From Calditrichia bacterium (GTDB taxonomy: Bacteria; Calditrichota; Calditrichia; RBG-13-44-9; J075), in contig JANQRS010000017.1 in assembly GCA_028284445.1 (NCBI GenBank), positions 62,001 to 126,000 on the forward strand: a DNA stretch of 64,000 nt, written 5' to 3'. This document shows positions 1 through 9,763 of the stretch, in pieces. Below the pieces are notes generated by a model. It searched no databases. It worked only from the letters and a program-made list of their open reading frames with translations, and had not been told where the DNA came from. Each line of letters begins with the position of its first letter. Position 1 is the stretch's first letter. The position numbers were made by a program, and so were the translations under genes.

Positions 1-2
1 CA

Positions 3-500
3 TCACTGAGATGTGTGGCGCAGCTATGTGATGATCAGTTGATCCACGTCGTGCGCTACGAAGACCTGGTTCGCAATACGGAGCGGGAGCTAAGCAGCAT
101 CTGTCAGTTTTTGTCTATGCCCTTTGAGCCGCAAATGCTTGCTACAGCTGACAATGGGCAGATCTCTGCAAACGCCGGCCGCAGCGCCGACTGGCGGAAC
201 ATTGCCCAACCGGTGATGACACAAAATTTTGGAAAATACCGCGATCACCTGTCCGTGAACGAAATAAGCTACATCGAAACACTTTGCGAAGCTGAAATGC
301 TGACGCTGGGATATCGCCCGAGCATGGAGCCAATTGCCGCGCTTGAGGAGCTGGCAAAGCGCCTGGAACCGCAGGAGCCTTGGGAGAAGCCGGCATACTT
401 GAATCTACCGGCAGAAGAAAGGGCAGTGCGTGAACAGCGTCGCCAGATTACTGAAAAAATTCGCCGCCGTCCTATAGAACCGTTGATGGAGCCGCTATGA
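3..500 (+). CDS. Sulfotransferase family protein, C-terminal part (cut by window edge)
   Basis: The frame is open to the left edge, so the true start lies outside; the GTG at 15 is internal. What remains (about 165 residues) begins with VRYEDLVRNTERELSSIC, the conserved region of PAPS-dependent sulfotransferases that contacts the 3'-phosphate of PAPS and precedes the helix ending in a small Leu/Pro-rich turn. Family knowledge: such enzymes move sulfate from PAPS to a hydroxyl or amine, often on sugars. The last 60 residues are Glu/Arg-rich and not part of the catalytic fold. Its stop codon overlaps the next start (ATGA at 497-500), so it is translationally coupled to the glycan genes that follow. 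I infer sulfation of a surface glycan or its precursor. The PAPS-binding P-loop would be upstream and cannot be checked here. Confidence 0.75.
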   Translation, partial: SLRCVAQLCDDQLIHVVRYEDLVRNTERELSSICQFLSMPFEPQMLATADNGQISANAGRSADWRNIAQPVMTQNFGKYRDHLSVNEISYIETLCEAEMLTLGYRPSMEPIAALEELAKRLEPQEPWEKPAYLNLPAEERAVREQRRQITEKIRRRPIEPLMEPL

Positions 501-1480
501 TAGCTATTGGTGGATATTTTGAGCTGGATAAGGGCTTGAGTCGTAACTGGCATGATGGCGCGCTCGGATTTAATAGCGGTCGCAACGCATTGCGATATTA
601 TCTCCGCGAACATCAGGTGAAATGCCTCTATGTCCCGTACTATACCTGCGACTCTCTGCTCAATGCGATTCGAAAAGAGGGTGTAGAAATTCGGCAATAC
701 CATATTGATGAGCAGTTTTATCCGTTGGGAGATATGGTGAGCGGTGGCCAGACGGCAATAGTATATGTCAATTATTGGGGCTTGTTCCAGCGGAATGTTG
801 AGAAGCTCGGCAGTGAACAACGGCACTTGATTATCGACAACTCGCAGGCATTTTTTGCCGATGCTGAGGCAATGCCGGCATTTTATTCTCCTCGAAAATT
901 CTTCGGTGTTGCAGACGGCGGTTATCTTGTCAATGTAAACGTCAAAGCGATGCCAACGCCGGATAACGGTGTCTTCGGCTATACCGCTTTGCTCATGCGA
1001 TCTGTAGACGGACCGGAAGCCGGTCACCAGGCATATCGCGAGGCCGAAGCGCAAATCGCCAATTTGCCGATTGCCGGTATGTCTGCAATTACAGAAAGCC
1101 TGCTTTCACGAACCGATTTCGACATGGCCAGGCTGCTGCGAGAACGGAACTTCCTCTTTCTCGATCGCCATCTTTCAGGACTTAATCAGCTAAGTTTTGA
1201 TCTGACGGCGCTCACTGGACCGATGGCCTATCCTTTTTTACCGGCGGCAAAAGGACTTCGTAATTTCCTGATCTCCCAGCGGGTTTTTGTCGCGCAGTAT
1301 TGGCCGGAACTCCTCAATAATGAAGATCTTTCAGACTGGGAAAGAACATTGGCCGGCGGCCTGCTGCCTCTTCCAATTGATCAGCGCTATGATCTGAACG
1401 CAATGGCCAGGATTGTGGAATGTGTTATGACATTTTGCAACCAATATAGCGAGCAAGAAACGCAGGAGGCGATTGCGTGA
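497..1480 (+). CDS. DegT/DnrJ-type PLP-fold protein (sugar aminotransferase paralogue)
   Basis: A 327-residue protein with the aspartate aminotransferase type I fold. FNSGRNALRYYL (residues 26-37) matches the cofactor phosphate-binding 'G(T/R)xAL' segment, IIDNSQAFF (112-120) supplies the Asp that pairs with the pyridine nitrogen (D114), and SPRKFFGVADGG (131-142) carries a Lys (K134) where DegT family enzymes form the internal aldimine. It is shorter and more divergent than the neighbour at 1477 (409 aa), with which it shares the KFF..(G)G motif. ATGA overlap with the sulfotransferase and GTGA overlap with the next gene make one transcription unit. Either a second sugar aminotransferase or a dehydratase-type DegT homologue; the substrate cannot be read from sequence. 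Confidence 0.65.
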   Translation: MIAIGGYFELDKGLSRNWHDGALGFNSGRNALRYYLREHQVKCLYVPYYTCDSLLNAIRKEGVEIRQYHIDEQFYPLGDMVSGGQTAIVYVNYWGLFQRNVEKLGSEQRHLIIDNSQAFFADAEAMPAFYSPRKFFGVADGGYLVNVNVKAMPTPDNGVFGYTALLMRSVDGPEAGHQAYREAEAQIANLPIAGMSAITESLLSRTDFDMARLLRERNFLFLDRHLSGLNQLSFDLTALTGPMAYPFLPAAKGLRNFLISQRVFVAQYWPELLNNEDLSDWERTLAGGLLPLPIDQRYDLNAMARIVECVMTFCNQYSEQETQEAIA

Positions 1481-2706
1481 AAGAAGGGATCAATGATCTG
1501 GCCATTTTGAATGGCAAAGCTGAATTTGAGCAGCCGCTGCATGTCGGCGCACCGAATATTGGTGATCAAACCCGTTTTTTCCAACGTTTGCAGGAAATGT
1601 TCGATTCGCGGCGATTGTCGAACAATGGTCCGATGGTGCGCGAATTCGAAGCGCGCCTGGCGAGTGAGGTTGGTGTCAAACATTGCATCGCTATGTGTAA
1701 CGGCACCGTTGCCCTGGAAATAGCCATACGGGCGCTGGGCTGGCATGGCGAGGTAATCGTTCCTTCCTTTACATTTATTGCGACCGCTCATGCTCTGCAG
1801 TGGCAGCAAATTACGCCGGTTTTTTGCGATATCGATCCACGCCACTACACGATAGATCCTGCTCAGGTTGAGGCCTTGATTACCCCAAGGACCACCGGCA
1901 TCCTCGGTGTGCATTTATGGGGGCGGGCCTGCGATGTCGATGCACTCAACCATATTGCCAAACGCCACAATATCGGCTTGCTGTTCGATGCTGCCCATGC
2001 CTTCCGCTGCAGCTATCGTGGACAGATGATTGGTTCCCTGGGAGATGCCGAGGTCTTCAGTTTTCATGCGACCAAATTCTTCAACACTTTTGAGGGCGGC
2101 GCTGTTGTCACCAACAATGATGAGCTTGCTGAAAAGATTCGTTTCATGAATAATTTTGGCTTCGCCGGCAGAGATCAGGTTGACTTTATAGGCATCAACG
2201 GGAAAATGAGTGAAGTCTCGGCAGCAATGGGACTTACCTCGCTTGAAAGTGTGGACCACTTCGTTGCGATTAACCGCCGGAATTACCAGTTGTACCGTCG
2301 CTTCCTGCAAGGAATTCCCGGTGTAAGTCTGATTCATTACAATGAGCAGGATCTTGGCAATTTTCAATATGTGGTCATTGAAATCGATGAGCGCGTGACC
2401 GGCATTAGCAGGGATTTGCTACTCAAAATCCTCGAGGCGGAGAATGTGCTCGCCCGCCGCTATTTTTATCCGGGATGCCACGCGATGGAGCCCTACCGGT
2501 CGTATTTTCCGCATGCCGGCCTCTTGCTGCCTCATACGCAACGTATTGCCAGGCGGGTGCTTTCCCTGCCGACAGGCACTGCGATAGAACCATATCAAAT
2601 CGAGAGTATCAGCAAAGTGATTCGGCTTTCCGTTGAAAATGCGGCAGTGCTCAAAAATATTCTGCCGGAAGGGGATCGCGAAGTCCCAACTATGCTAGCC
2701 AAATAA
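1477..2706 (+). CDS. DegT/DnrJ/EryC1/StrS family aminotransferase
   Basis: A canonical 409-residue PLP-dependent nucleotide-sugar aminotransferase. Visible motifs: CNGTVALEIAIRAL (74-87, phosphate-binding loop), VPSFTFIATAHA (95-106), LFDAAHAF (169-176, Asp for the PLP nitrogen) and FSFHATKFFNTFEGGA (194-209) with the Schiff-base lysine K200. Start is GTG at 1477, overlapping the previous stop by 4 bp. Enzymes of this family aminate keto-sugars attached to UDP or dTDP in surface polysaccharide and glycoprotein pathways. With a sulfotransferase upstream and glycosyltransferases downstream it probably makes an amino sugar for the same glycan. Family is secure; substrate unknown. Confidence 0.88.
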   Translation: MKEGINDLAILNGKAEFEQPLHVGAPNIGDQTRFFQRLQEMFDSRRLSNNGPMVREFEARLASEVGVKHCIAMCNGTVALEIAIRALGWHGEVIVPSFTFIATAHALQWQQITPVFCDIDPRHYTIDPAQVEALITPRTTGILGVHLWGRACDVDALNHIAKRHNIGLLFDAAHAFRCSYRGQMIGSLGDAEVFSFHATKFFNTFEGGAVVTNNDELAEKIRFMNNFGFAGRDQVDFIGINGKMSEVSAAMGLTSLESVDHFVAINRRNYQLYRRFLQGIPGVSLIHYNEQDLGNFQYVVIEIDERVTGISRDLLLKILEAENVLARRYFYPGCHAMEPYRSYFPHAGLLLPHTQRIARRVLSLPTGTAIEPYQIESISKVIRLSVENAAVLKNILPEGDREVPTMLAK

Positions 2707-2754
2707 ATTTTGTTAACAGGAGTGCGGTTGTTTAACCAATCAAGGGTGGTAGTT

Positions 2755-5700
2755 ATGTCTACATTTGCAAACAAGGAACACAATGATAAGGTTTACCTGA
2801 ATATTGGGAGCGGAAATAAGAAACTAGACGGTTTTGTAAATATTGATATTGAAGCCGGTGCAGATGTGGTGCACGACGTGACGAAAGGTCTGCCCTTTGC
2901 CGCCAATTCCGTGGATGGTGTCTACAGCGAACATTTTATTGAGCATATTTCCCAGGTCCAGGCGGTGATTTTTTTTCGAGAATGCCGGCGTGTTCTCAAA
3001 CCCGGCGGCCGACTGCGGCTTGCGACGCCGGATCTCGACTATATTGTTAAGCGCTATTTGAAAGAAGATTGGCGCGAAGGCAGTGAGATGATTGAGCGGC
3101 TTGGTTGGAATTGGGTTGCAAATCCCTGCGAACAACTCAACCTGACCATGCGTTCATGGGGACATCAATGGCTTTTTAATGAAGCTGAAATGCGCAGACT
3201 GGCGGAGCTGGCTGGTCTCGAATTCGCCGAGCGTTGTGAATGGGGAGAAAGCAGTGATCCTGTTTTGTCCGGCCTCGAATACCGAAAAGGATCCCGCCTG
3301 ATATGTGAATTTTCGAAAAAAGTCCGTGTGCCGCTTGAGAATCCCCTGGTTAGTATTTTGATAACAGCATATAAACCACGGTTCTTTGCTGATGCGCTGA
3401 AAAGCGCCCTCGCCCAAAGCTGGAAGAACCTTGAAGTTGTCGTTTGTGATGATAGTGAAGGTAGTGAGATCGAGGCAATTGTAAACGAGCTTGCTGATGA
3501 CAGAATCGTCTATAGGAAGAATGAGACACGTATCGGCGGCAGGCAAAACTATTTGCAAGCCTTTGACCTCTCATCCGGCACATACATCAAGTTTTTGAAC
3601 GATGATGACCTTTTGCATCCGACCTGCGTTGAACGCATGGTCCAGGTGCTGCAGGAGCAAAATGAAGTCACCCTTGTGACGTCGCATCGCAGGACGATCG
3701 ATGAATTTGATCAACAATTGCCGGATATGCACTTTAATACGCCCCCGGTTGAGGTGAATAGCCGCATTGAAGGCGCCTCCGCTGTTAATAACATGCTACA
3801 ACATGCAGTCAATTTTATTGGTGAACCGTCAACGACGATGTTTCGACGCGCCGATTTGGAAAACACCGAGCCAAATATATTCAGCTTTGGCGGACGCCCT
3901 GCGCTTCGGAATGGTGACGTCACCATGTGGGTCAACCTGCTTAGCCAGGGCGATCTCGTCTATCTGACGGACACGCTCAGCTACTTCCGTATTCATCCTT
4001 CCCAGCGTCAAACGGAGGCGGAGTATCTGACAGAGGCGGATAATGCCTGGCGGCAAATTCAATTTGATGCCGGACGAATGGGGCTTTTGAAAAACCAGGG
4101 TAATAGCGATTTAATTGCCAATCCGCTGGGTGCTGGCCAGCCGAAGGCAACTGTCGATTCATCACTTCCTGCGGCAGATAGTTCTCAGCAAGATTGGCAA
4201 CAGGCCAGCGAAGCACAGGCCGCAAAGTTGAACCAGGCCATGGAGATGTATCAGGCAGGGAATATCCGGGAAGCTTATGATGCATTCGGCGCCGTTTTGG
4301 GTGAATTACCGGGACATCCTGAAGCAATTTTCGGCCTGGCGCTAACGACCAGGGATTTGATCGGCATACACGCTTGTCTGTCATACTTGAGATTATTGAA
4401 TGAACAATACCCTGGATATGCCGCTGCCCATAACGAATTGGGACTGATTTTACTTGAACAGAATGAGCTTAAGTCAGCACTGATTTGTTTTCGCAATGCG
4501 ATCGAAAGCGATCGTTCTTTCCAGCCCGCGCGGAAAAATTATAGTCGCGCACTGGTTGCCGGCGGCGATTACAAGGCTGCCATTGATGTGCTGAAACAGG
4601 CAGTTGCCGACTTTCCTGCTGATATTGAAATGCTGGTTCAGCTGATTCAAACCTGCATCGACGCCGGTAGGTATGCCGAAGCGAAAACCCGCCTGCAGGA
4701 TTTGCAGCAATTGGATCCTCAGAACAGGAAAATTGCCCGCTTTGTATCTGTTTTGGACGGGGGGAGCAATTCCCGAGCTACGGCTCGGCAAAACGCGCAG
4801 ATTCCGTCAATTTCGCAAGAAACGGAACAGCCGCTGGTTTCTATTATTGTTCCGGTTTTCAATAATCTGAAATATACGCATCAATGTCTTGTGTCGGTTT
4901 TTCAAAATACCGGCTATGCCAATTACGAAATTATTGTCGTCGATAATGCCTCAAGCGATGATACGCCTGTCTATTTGAAGAACTTGAAAGATGATCGCGT
5001 CCGCGTGATTTCCAACGAGACCAATCAGGGGTTCGTCGATGCTTGTCGCCAGGGTGTTGTAGCAGCAAAGGGAAGCTATTTGCTGTTTCTGAACAACGAT
5101 ACGGAAGTGCAGCCGGGCTGGCTGTCATCACTGGTTGATACTTTTTATCGATATCCGGATTGTGGCGCGGCCGGCGCAAAACTCGTTTATCCGGATGGAC
5201 GCTTGCAGGAAGCCGGTGCGATTATCTTTAATGATGGCTATGGCTGGAATTTTGGTCGTGGTCTCAATCCGAATGATCCGCGCTTTTGTTATGTTCGCGA
5301 AGTGGATTATTGCTCCGGGGCCGCACTAATGGTTAGCAGAACTGCCTGGGATGCGACCGGTGGCTTTGATATGCGTTATGCACCGGCCTATTACGAAGAT
5401 ACTGATCTTTGTTTTGCCCTCCGCCGGGAATCGTTCAAGGTTTATTACCAGCCGCAATGTATAGTGATTCATCACGAGGGAATGACGGCTGGTAATCGAC
5501 TGGATAGTGGCTTTAAGCGCTACCAGGAATTGAATCGTGAAAAATTCGTTGAAAAATGGCGCGATGTGCTGGCCTCACAGTTTGCCAACGATGCAGCGAA
5601 TGTGAGAATGGCGGCAGAGCGCAATAAGGAAAAAAGTGTCTTGATTGTCGATCGCAACTTGCCCTTTTACGATCGTGCTTCAGGTGCGCGCCGCTTACTG

Positions 5701-8115
5701 GAAATCATCAAAATACTGCTGCAGAACCGTTTTCATGTATCGCTCCTATCGGCAAGCGCCAATCTCGAGTCGCAATATCGTCCCGAACTGGAGTTGATGG
5801 GGGTGGAAGTGTTTGCCGGATATCGCGAAGCGGCCCAAAAGGCGGGAGTGAATACGCCTGATGATGATCCGTCGCCCTATTATCAGCAAATTCTGCATGA
5901 GCGCAAATTTGATTATGCCTTAATTGAGTTTTGGGATACGGCAGAATTTTTCATGCCGCTGTTGAGGAAGTTTTCACCGGCAACAGAGATTATTGTTGAT
6001 ACGATTGACCTGCATTATGTCCGCGAACTTCGCGAAGCGGAGATCAACCGGGACACAGTGATGCAGGAACTGGCCCTGGGTACCAAGGCATCGGAACTAG
6101 AGGTATATTCGCAGGCGGACCGCTTGTGGGTTGTCACCAATGATGAAAAGACCCTGCTTGCAGAGCATATTGATCAGATTCCGATTGATGTCGTTCCCAA
6201 TATCCACGATGTGGAAGATGCGCCTGCCAGTTTTAAAGAAACACAAGATTTGCTCTTCGTCGGCAATTTTAATCACACCCCCAATTGTGATGGATTGACC
6301 TGGTTCTGCGAAGAGGTTCTTCCACGGGTCAAATCAAAATTACCTGATGTTAAATTGCAGGTCGTTGGGAATCGCGCCGATATTGCTGTTGCACATCTTG
6401 CCTCAGATGATATCAGTATAGAAGGATATGTGCCAAGCCTGAGGCAGTATCTGAAAACCAGTCGTATTTCCGTAAATCCCCTGCGGTTTGGCGCCGGGAT
6501 GAAGGGCAAAATTGGTCAGGCCCTGGCTCATGGACTACCGGTTGTGACAACATCAATTGGTGCTGAAGGGATGTCGCTGCAGCATGGTCAACATGCGCTG
6601 ATCGCAGATGACGCTGAACAGTTTGCCGAACAGATTCTGGCCCTGTACGATAACCGGGCGCTTTGGGAAAAATTGGCGCAGAACGGGCTTGCACACGTCA
6701 AGGCCAATTGGAGCAGCGAGCGAATTGGCAGCGACTTGCAGCGCATTTTTAATTGGGAAAATGCCGGGAAAGATACACCGCTGGTTTCGATTGTGATGCT
6801 CACCTGCAATGCGCTTGAATTTACCAGGAAGTGCGTCCGCTCTATTCAAGCACATACTCACATTCCGTACGAAATTGTGTTTGTGGATAACAATTCGGAA
6901 TCTGACACCCGTGACTACCTGCAGGAACTTGTGGCGTCACACGAACACTACCGCCTGATTCAGAACGACGAAAATCGCGGATTTGCTGCCGGAAATAATC
7001 AAGGTGCGGCAGAAGCAACCGGTGAATACGTCTTGTTTCTGAATAATGATGTCCTGGTTTCCGGTGACTGGCTGGATCAAATGGTTACTGCTATTGAGCT
7101 GGACAATAAGATCGGGGCCGTCGGACCGATAACAAACCACATCAGCGGCCGGCAAATGATCGCGGATGTGCCCTATCAGGCAGATGATTTTCAAAAATTT
7201 GCCGAAGAGGTGAGTCGCCTCAATGCCGGAAAAGTAACGCCGCGACGGAGAATTGCCGGGTTTGCAATGCTGATGCGCAGAGCGCTCTTTCTTGAACTGA
7301 ATGGCTTCGATGAAGACTTCGGCATTGGCAATTACGAAGATGATGATCTCTGCTTGCGAATCCGTCAAAAGGGTCTGGCGATCATGGCTGATGAGAGCAC
7401 GTTTATCCATCATTATGGCAGCCAATCATTCAAAGCCAACGATATCGATTACCAGGCATCAATGAACACCGGGCAGGCTACTTTTTTCCGCAAATGGCCA
7501 AATCTCGATTACGATTCACTGATCGAGCAGAAGAATGTGCTGGTGGAGGAACATGAGCAGACGATCGAAAAAGCGACCGACTTGATTGTAGAAGGAAAAT
7601 ATGCCGAAGGGCAGGAGCTCTTTGATCAGGTGTTAACTGAAAATCCGATTCTTGTAGATGCCCTCTACGGGCGGGCGGTAGCGAGTCGATTCCAGGGCGA
7701 TTCCGTGACAGCGTTAAGGTATTTGCAGAACATCGTTCGCCTTGATCCGAATTGTGCTGTCGCCTACAACGAAATTGGCAGCATCCTTCTGGAAGATGGT
7801 GATCCGCAGGCGGCACAAAAGCTGTTTGCCAGGGCCATCAAAGAAGAGGCGGGTTTCTTGAGCGCCCAGCGAAATTACGGAGATGCCTTGATTCAATCCG
7901 AAGACTTTGAAAACGGTATTCGGGCATTTCTTCAAATCCTGGATAACCATCCGAACGATGTCGAATCGATGATGTATCTTGCGCAAATCAATGCCGAGGC
8001 TGGCAAGTTCCGGGAGTCTTTACAATACGTTGACCGAATCCTGAACGTCGAACCGAATTATGAACCGGCGCAAAACCTGCTGGATATTATTGAAGCGGAG
8101 GCGCATAGTGAGTGA
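2755..8115 (+). CDS. Giant multidomain glycosyltransferase: methyltransferase, GT2, TPR, GT2, GT4, GT2, TPR
   Basis: A 1786-residue protein built from at least seven modules. Residues about 8-190: class I SAM methyltransferase (YLNIGSGNKKLDG, then FIEHIS). About 197-430: first GT2 (VSILITAYKP, acidic FLNDDD motif). About 480-670: TPR helices. About 693-945: second GT2 (VSIIVPVFNN, LNNDTE, YYEDTDLCFALRR). About 960-1335: GT4/GT-B (LFVGNFNHTPNCDG, FGAGMKGKIGQALAHGLPVV). About 1340-1590: third GT2 (VSIVMLTCNA, LNNDV, YEDDDLCLRI). About 1600-1786: TPRs. I chose ATG 2755 after GGTGGT rather than the in-frame TTG at 2710, whose extra 15 residues precede the folded domain. No signal peptide is visible, so probably cytoplasmic. 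Its 3' end overlaps the next gene by 8 bp. I infer assembly of a branched, methylated oligosaccharide by one polypeptide, as in glycosylation islands for flagella or S-layers; the acceptor is unknown. Confidence 0.88.
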   Translation: MSTFANKEHNDKVYLNIGSGNKKLDGFVNIDIEAGADVVHDVTKGLPFAANSVDGVYSEHFIEHISQVQAVIFFRECRRVLKPGGRLRLATPDLDYIVKRYLKEDWREGSEMIERLGWNWVANPCEQLNLTMRSWGHQWLFNEAEMRRLAELAGLEFAERCEWGESSDPVLSGLEYRKGSRLICEFSKKVRVPLENPLVSILITAYKPRFFADALKSALAQSWKNLEVVVCDDSEGSEIEAIVNELADDRIVYRKNETRIGGRQNYLQAFDLSSGTYIKFLNDDDLLHPTCVERMVQVLQEQNEVTLVTSHRRTIDEFDQQLPDMHFNTPPVEVNSRIEGASAVNNMLQHAVNFIGEPSTTMFRRADLENTEPNIFSFGGRPALRNGDVTMWVNLLSQGDLVYLTDTLSYFRIHPSQRQTEAEYLTEADNAWRQIQFDAGRMGLLKNQGNSDLIANPLGAGQPKATVDSSLPAADSSQQDWQQASEAQAAKLNQAMEMYQAGNIREAYDAFGAVLGELPGHPEAIFGLALTTRDLIGIHACLSYLRLLNEQYPGYAAAHNELGLILLEQNELKSALICFRNAIESDRSFQPARKNYSRALVAGGDYKAAIDVLKQAVADFPADIEMLVQLIQTCIDAGRYAEAKTRLQDLQQLDPQNRKIARFVSVLDGGSNSRATARQNAQIPSISQETEQPLVSIIVPVFNNLKYTHQCLVSVFQNTGYANYEIIVVDNASSDDTPVYLKNLKDDRVRVISNETNQGFVDACRQGVVAAKGSYLLFLNNDTEVQPGWLSSLVDTFYRYPDCGAAGAKLVYPDGRLQEAGAIIFNDGYGWNFGRGLNPNDPRFCYVREVDYCSGAALMVSRTAWDATGGFDMRYAPAYYEDTDLCFALRRESFKVYYQPQCIVIHHEGMTAGNRLDSGFKRYQELNREKFVEKWRDVLASQFANDAANVRMAAERNKEKSVLIVDRNLPFYDRASGARRLLEIIKILLQNRFHVSLLSASANLESQYRPELELMGVEVFAGYREAAQKAGVNTPDDDPSPYYQQILHERKFDYALIEFWDTAEFFMPLLRKFSPATEIIVDTIDLHYVRELREAEINRDTVMQELALGTKASELEVYSQADRLWVVTNDEKTLLAEHIDQIPIDVVPNIHDVEDAPASFKETQDLLFVGNFNHTPNCDGLTWFCEEVLPRVKSKLPDVKLQVVGNRADIAVAHLASDDISIEGYVPSLRQYLKTSRISVNPLRFGAGMKGKIGQALAHGLPVVTTSIGAEGMSLQHGQHALIADDAEQFAEQILALYDNRALWEKLAQNGLAHVKANWSSERIGSDLQRIFNWENAGKDTPLVSIVMLTCNALEFTRKCVRSIQAHTHIPYEIVFVDNNSESDTRDYLQELVASHEHYRLIQNDENRGFAAGNNQGAAEATGEYVLFLNNDVLVSGDWLDQMVTAIELDNKIGAVGPITNHISGRQMIADVPYQADDFQKFAEEVSRLNAGKVTPRRRIAGFAMLMRRALFLELNGFDEDFGIGNYEDDDLCLRIRQKGLAIMADESTFIHHYGSQSFKANDIDYQASMNTGQATFFRKWPNLDYDSLIEQKNVLVEEHEQTIEKATDLIVEGKYAEGQELFDQVLTENPILVDALYGRAVASRFQGDSVTALRYLQNIVRLDPNCAVAYNEIGSILLEDGDPQAAQKLFARAIKEEAGFLSAQRNYGDALIQSEDFENGIRAFLQILDNHPNDVESMMYLAQINAEAGKFRESLQYVDRILNVEPNYEPAQNLLDIIEAEAHSE

Positions 8116-9496
8116 TGGGCAAAAATGCGTCTTGAGCGTGTGCCTGATTGTTCGGGACGAAGAAAAACATATCCGCGAGTGTTTGGCAAGCATCCGCTCT
8201 GTTGCCGACGAAATCATTGTGGTAGATACCGGTTCCCGTGATCGCACCCTTGATATCGTGCAGGAATTTGATGTAAGGGTGTCGCATTTTACGTGGTGTG
8301 ATGATTTTTCAGCGGCGAGGAATGCCTCAATTGCTAACGCCGCCGGCGACTGGATTCTATGGATAGATGCCGATGAGCGCTTATCGGCGGATTCGATCCC
8401 GGAATTGAAAAACCTTCTTGTAGAAGAGCCGGCGCCGGTGATATATGGCGTGCAGATTCGCAGTGCGATAAGCGACAATGGCGGCGATCATCTCTCCACG
8501 GCGCATCGTCTATTTACCAATCATCGCGGGATCAGCTTTTCCGGTCGCATTCATGAGCAGGTGTCTCCCAGCGTTGCGGCAATGGGGGGAATAGAGCGGC
8601 AGTCATCGATTATGATTGATCATGTTGGCTATCATCGTGAAGCCGTGGATCAAGGCGTAAAGGCCAAGCGAAATCTCAAATTGCTTCATCGCATGGTTAA
8701 GGAAAATCCGGATTTTGCCTATGCCCACTACAAGCTCGCGCAGCAGTATAGTGTGATCGGCAAATTCCGCAAATCGCTGCCGTACTTCCGCAAGGCGGTT
8801 CGCCTGAATCAGTTTAATGTTGATATGACCGCCAGCCTCTATAATGCCTTTTCTGAAAGCCTAATGGCTGAAGGAAGGCTAAAAGAAGCACGCGCCTATT
8901 GTTCAAAATCTGAAAAACTATGTTCGACGCAGGTTGGTACCTACTTGTTGCGCTACCGTATTGCTTTGAAGGAGGGTGATGAAGAGCGGATCAAACAGTG
9001 CCTCGACGAATTAAATGCGCAAAATCGCAAAATGGCCGGGGCAGAAAAGGCAATATCCACCGATGTCCGCATTCCCCAGGACAAGATCGAAAATGAATAT
9101 GTGGCGATTTACCTTCGGCAGGAGAAACCGCGAGAAGCGTTAAAACACCTCCTTGATGCGTACAGTTCTCATCCGGACTCCATTCTGCTTTTGGAGAAGA
9201 TCGTAAAGATGTATGTGACACACAATGACAGTCAGGCGGTGGAAACCTATCTGACTGAACTATATCGGTTGATGCCGAATCATGAGCTGATACTCGAATA
9301 CTATGGCACAGTTTTGATTCGCAATCAAAATTTTGAGGCGGCGATAAAATATTATGAAGCATGCCTGGCCCAAGAGGCAAATGATTCGCTGGTAATCAGG
9401 CGTTTGGGTGGACTTTATGCCAAGGTCGGCAGGGTGGATTTGGCCAAAGAGCTATTGGGGAAGTTGGAAAATACGGCTTCCCTTGCGGCCGGCTGA
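8108..9496 (+). CDS. GT2 glycosyltransferase with C-terminal TPR repeats
   Basis: Start set at GTG 8108 (462 aa): it follows CGGAGG at 8096-8101 with 6-nt spacing, whereas upstream in-frame codons would add a basic, non-family extension inside the preceding gene. N-terminal GT2 domain: LSVCLIVRDEEKHIRECL (nucleotide-binding strand), IIVVDTGSRD, and WILWIDADERL with the metal-binding acidic cluster. From about residue 200 to the end are TPR-like helical pairs (for example FAYAHYKLAQQYSVIGKFRK). This SunS/TPR-type layout is common in bacterial protein glycosylation and spore or flagellar glycan loci. It overlaps the giant glycosyltransferase by 8 bp and is the last gene of the run. Confidence 0.85.
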   Translation: MSDGQKCVLSVCLIVRDEEKHIRECLASIRSVADEIIVVDTGSRDRTLDIVQEFDVRVSHFTWCDDFSAARNASIANAAGDWILWIDADERLSADSIPELKNLLVEEPAPVIYGVQIRSAISDNGGDHLSTAHRLFTNHRGISFSGRIHEQVSPSVAAMGGIERQSSIMIDHVGYHREAVDQGVKAKRNLKLLHRMVKENPDFAYAHYKLAQQYSVIGKFRKSLPYFRKAVRLNQFNVDMTASLYNAFSESLMAEGRLKEARAYCSKSEKLCSTQVGTYLLRYRIALKEGDEERIKQCLDELNAQNRKMAGAEKAISTDVRIPQDKIENEYVAIYLRQEKPREALKHLLDAYSSHPDSILLLEKIVKMYVTHNDSQAVETYLTELYRLMPNHELILEYYGTVLIRNQNFEAAIKYYEACLAQEANDSLVIRRLGGLYAKVGRVDLAKELLGKLENTASLAAG

Positions 9497-9553
9497 TTTC
9501 CTGTTTTAGATAAAGAAGTGGGCGTTTTCGGGAGTGTTGCAAAGAATGTCAGA

Positions 9554-9763
9554 CTATTTTGAATCTGAGCTTAGATTCAGCTCCACAATTCGTTCCAGCA
9601 TATCATCGAACATCTTATCCAAATGTGATCGTTTGATTTTCCACTGTCCGCCAAATTTGACAGCCGGAATCTTTTGCTGTTGAACAAGACGATAAACAGT
9701 TTGCTCATTTACTTGTAAATAGTCTGCGACGTCGCGGATGTCCATGATTTCTTTATCTGCCAT
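9554..9763 (-). CDS. Small HTH (excisionase/MerR-like) DNA-binding protein
   Basis: A 69-residue protein whose first 55 residues match the HTH_17/excisionase winged-helix family: MDIRDVADYLQVNEQTVYRLVQQ (helix-turn-helix; Leu-Gln-Val in the turn), then KIPAVKFGGQWKIKRSHLDKM (wing and final helix). ATG at 9763 is preceded by AAGGAC. It sits alone, convergent with the glycan operon and divergent from the TonB receptor gene. No integrase lies nearby, so a phage-excisionase role is not supported; a small transcriptional regulator of an adjacent gene is more likely. The target is unknown. Confidence 0.8.
   Translation of the reverse strand: MADKEIMDIRDVADYLQVNEQTVYRLVQQQKIPAVKFGGQWKIKRSHLDKMFDDMLERIVELNLSSDSK

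Noticed and set aside
9554..9763. Excisionase of an integrated element
   Set aside because: The HTH family includes excisionases, but there is no integrase, attachment-site repeat or phage gene around it.
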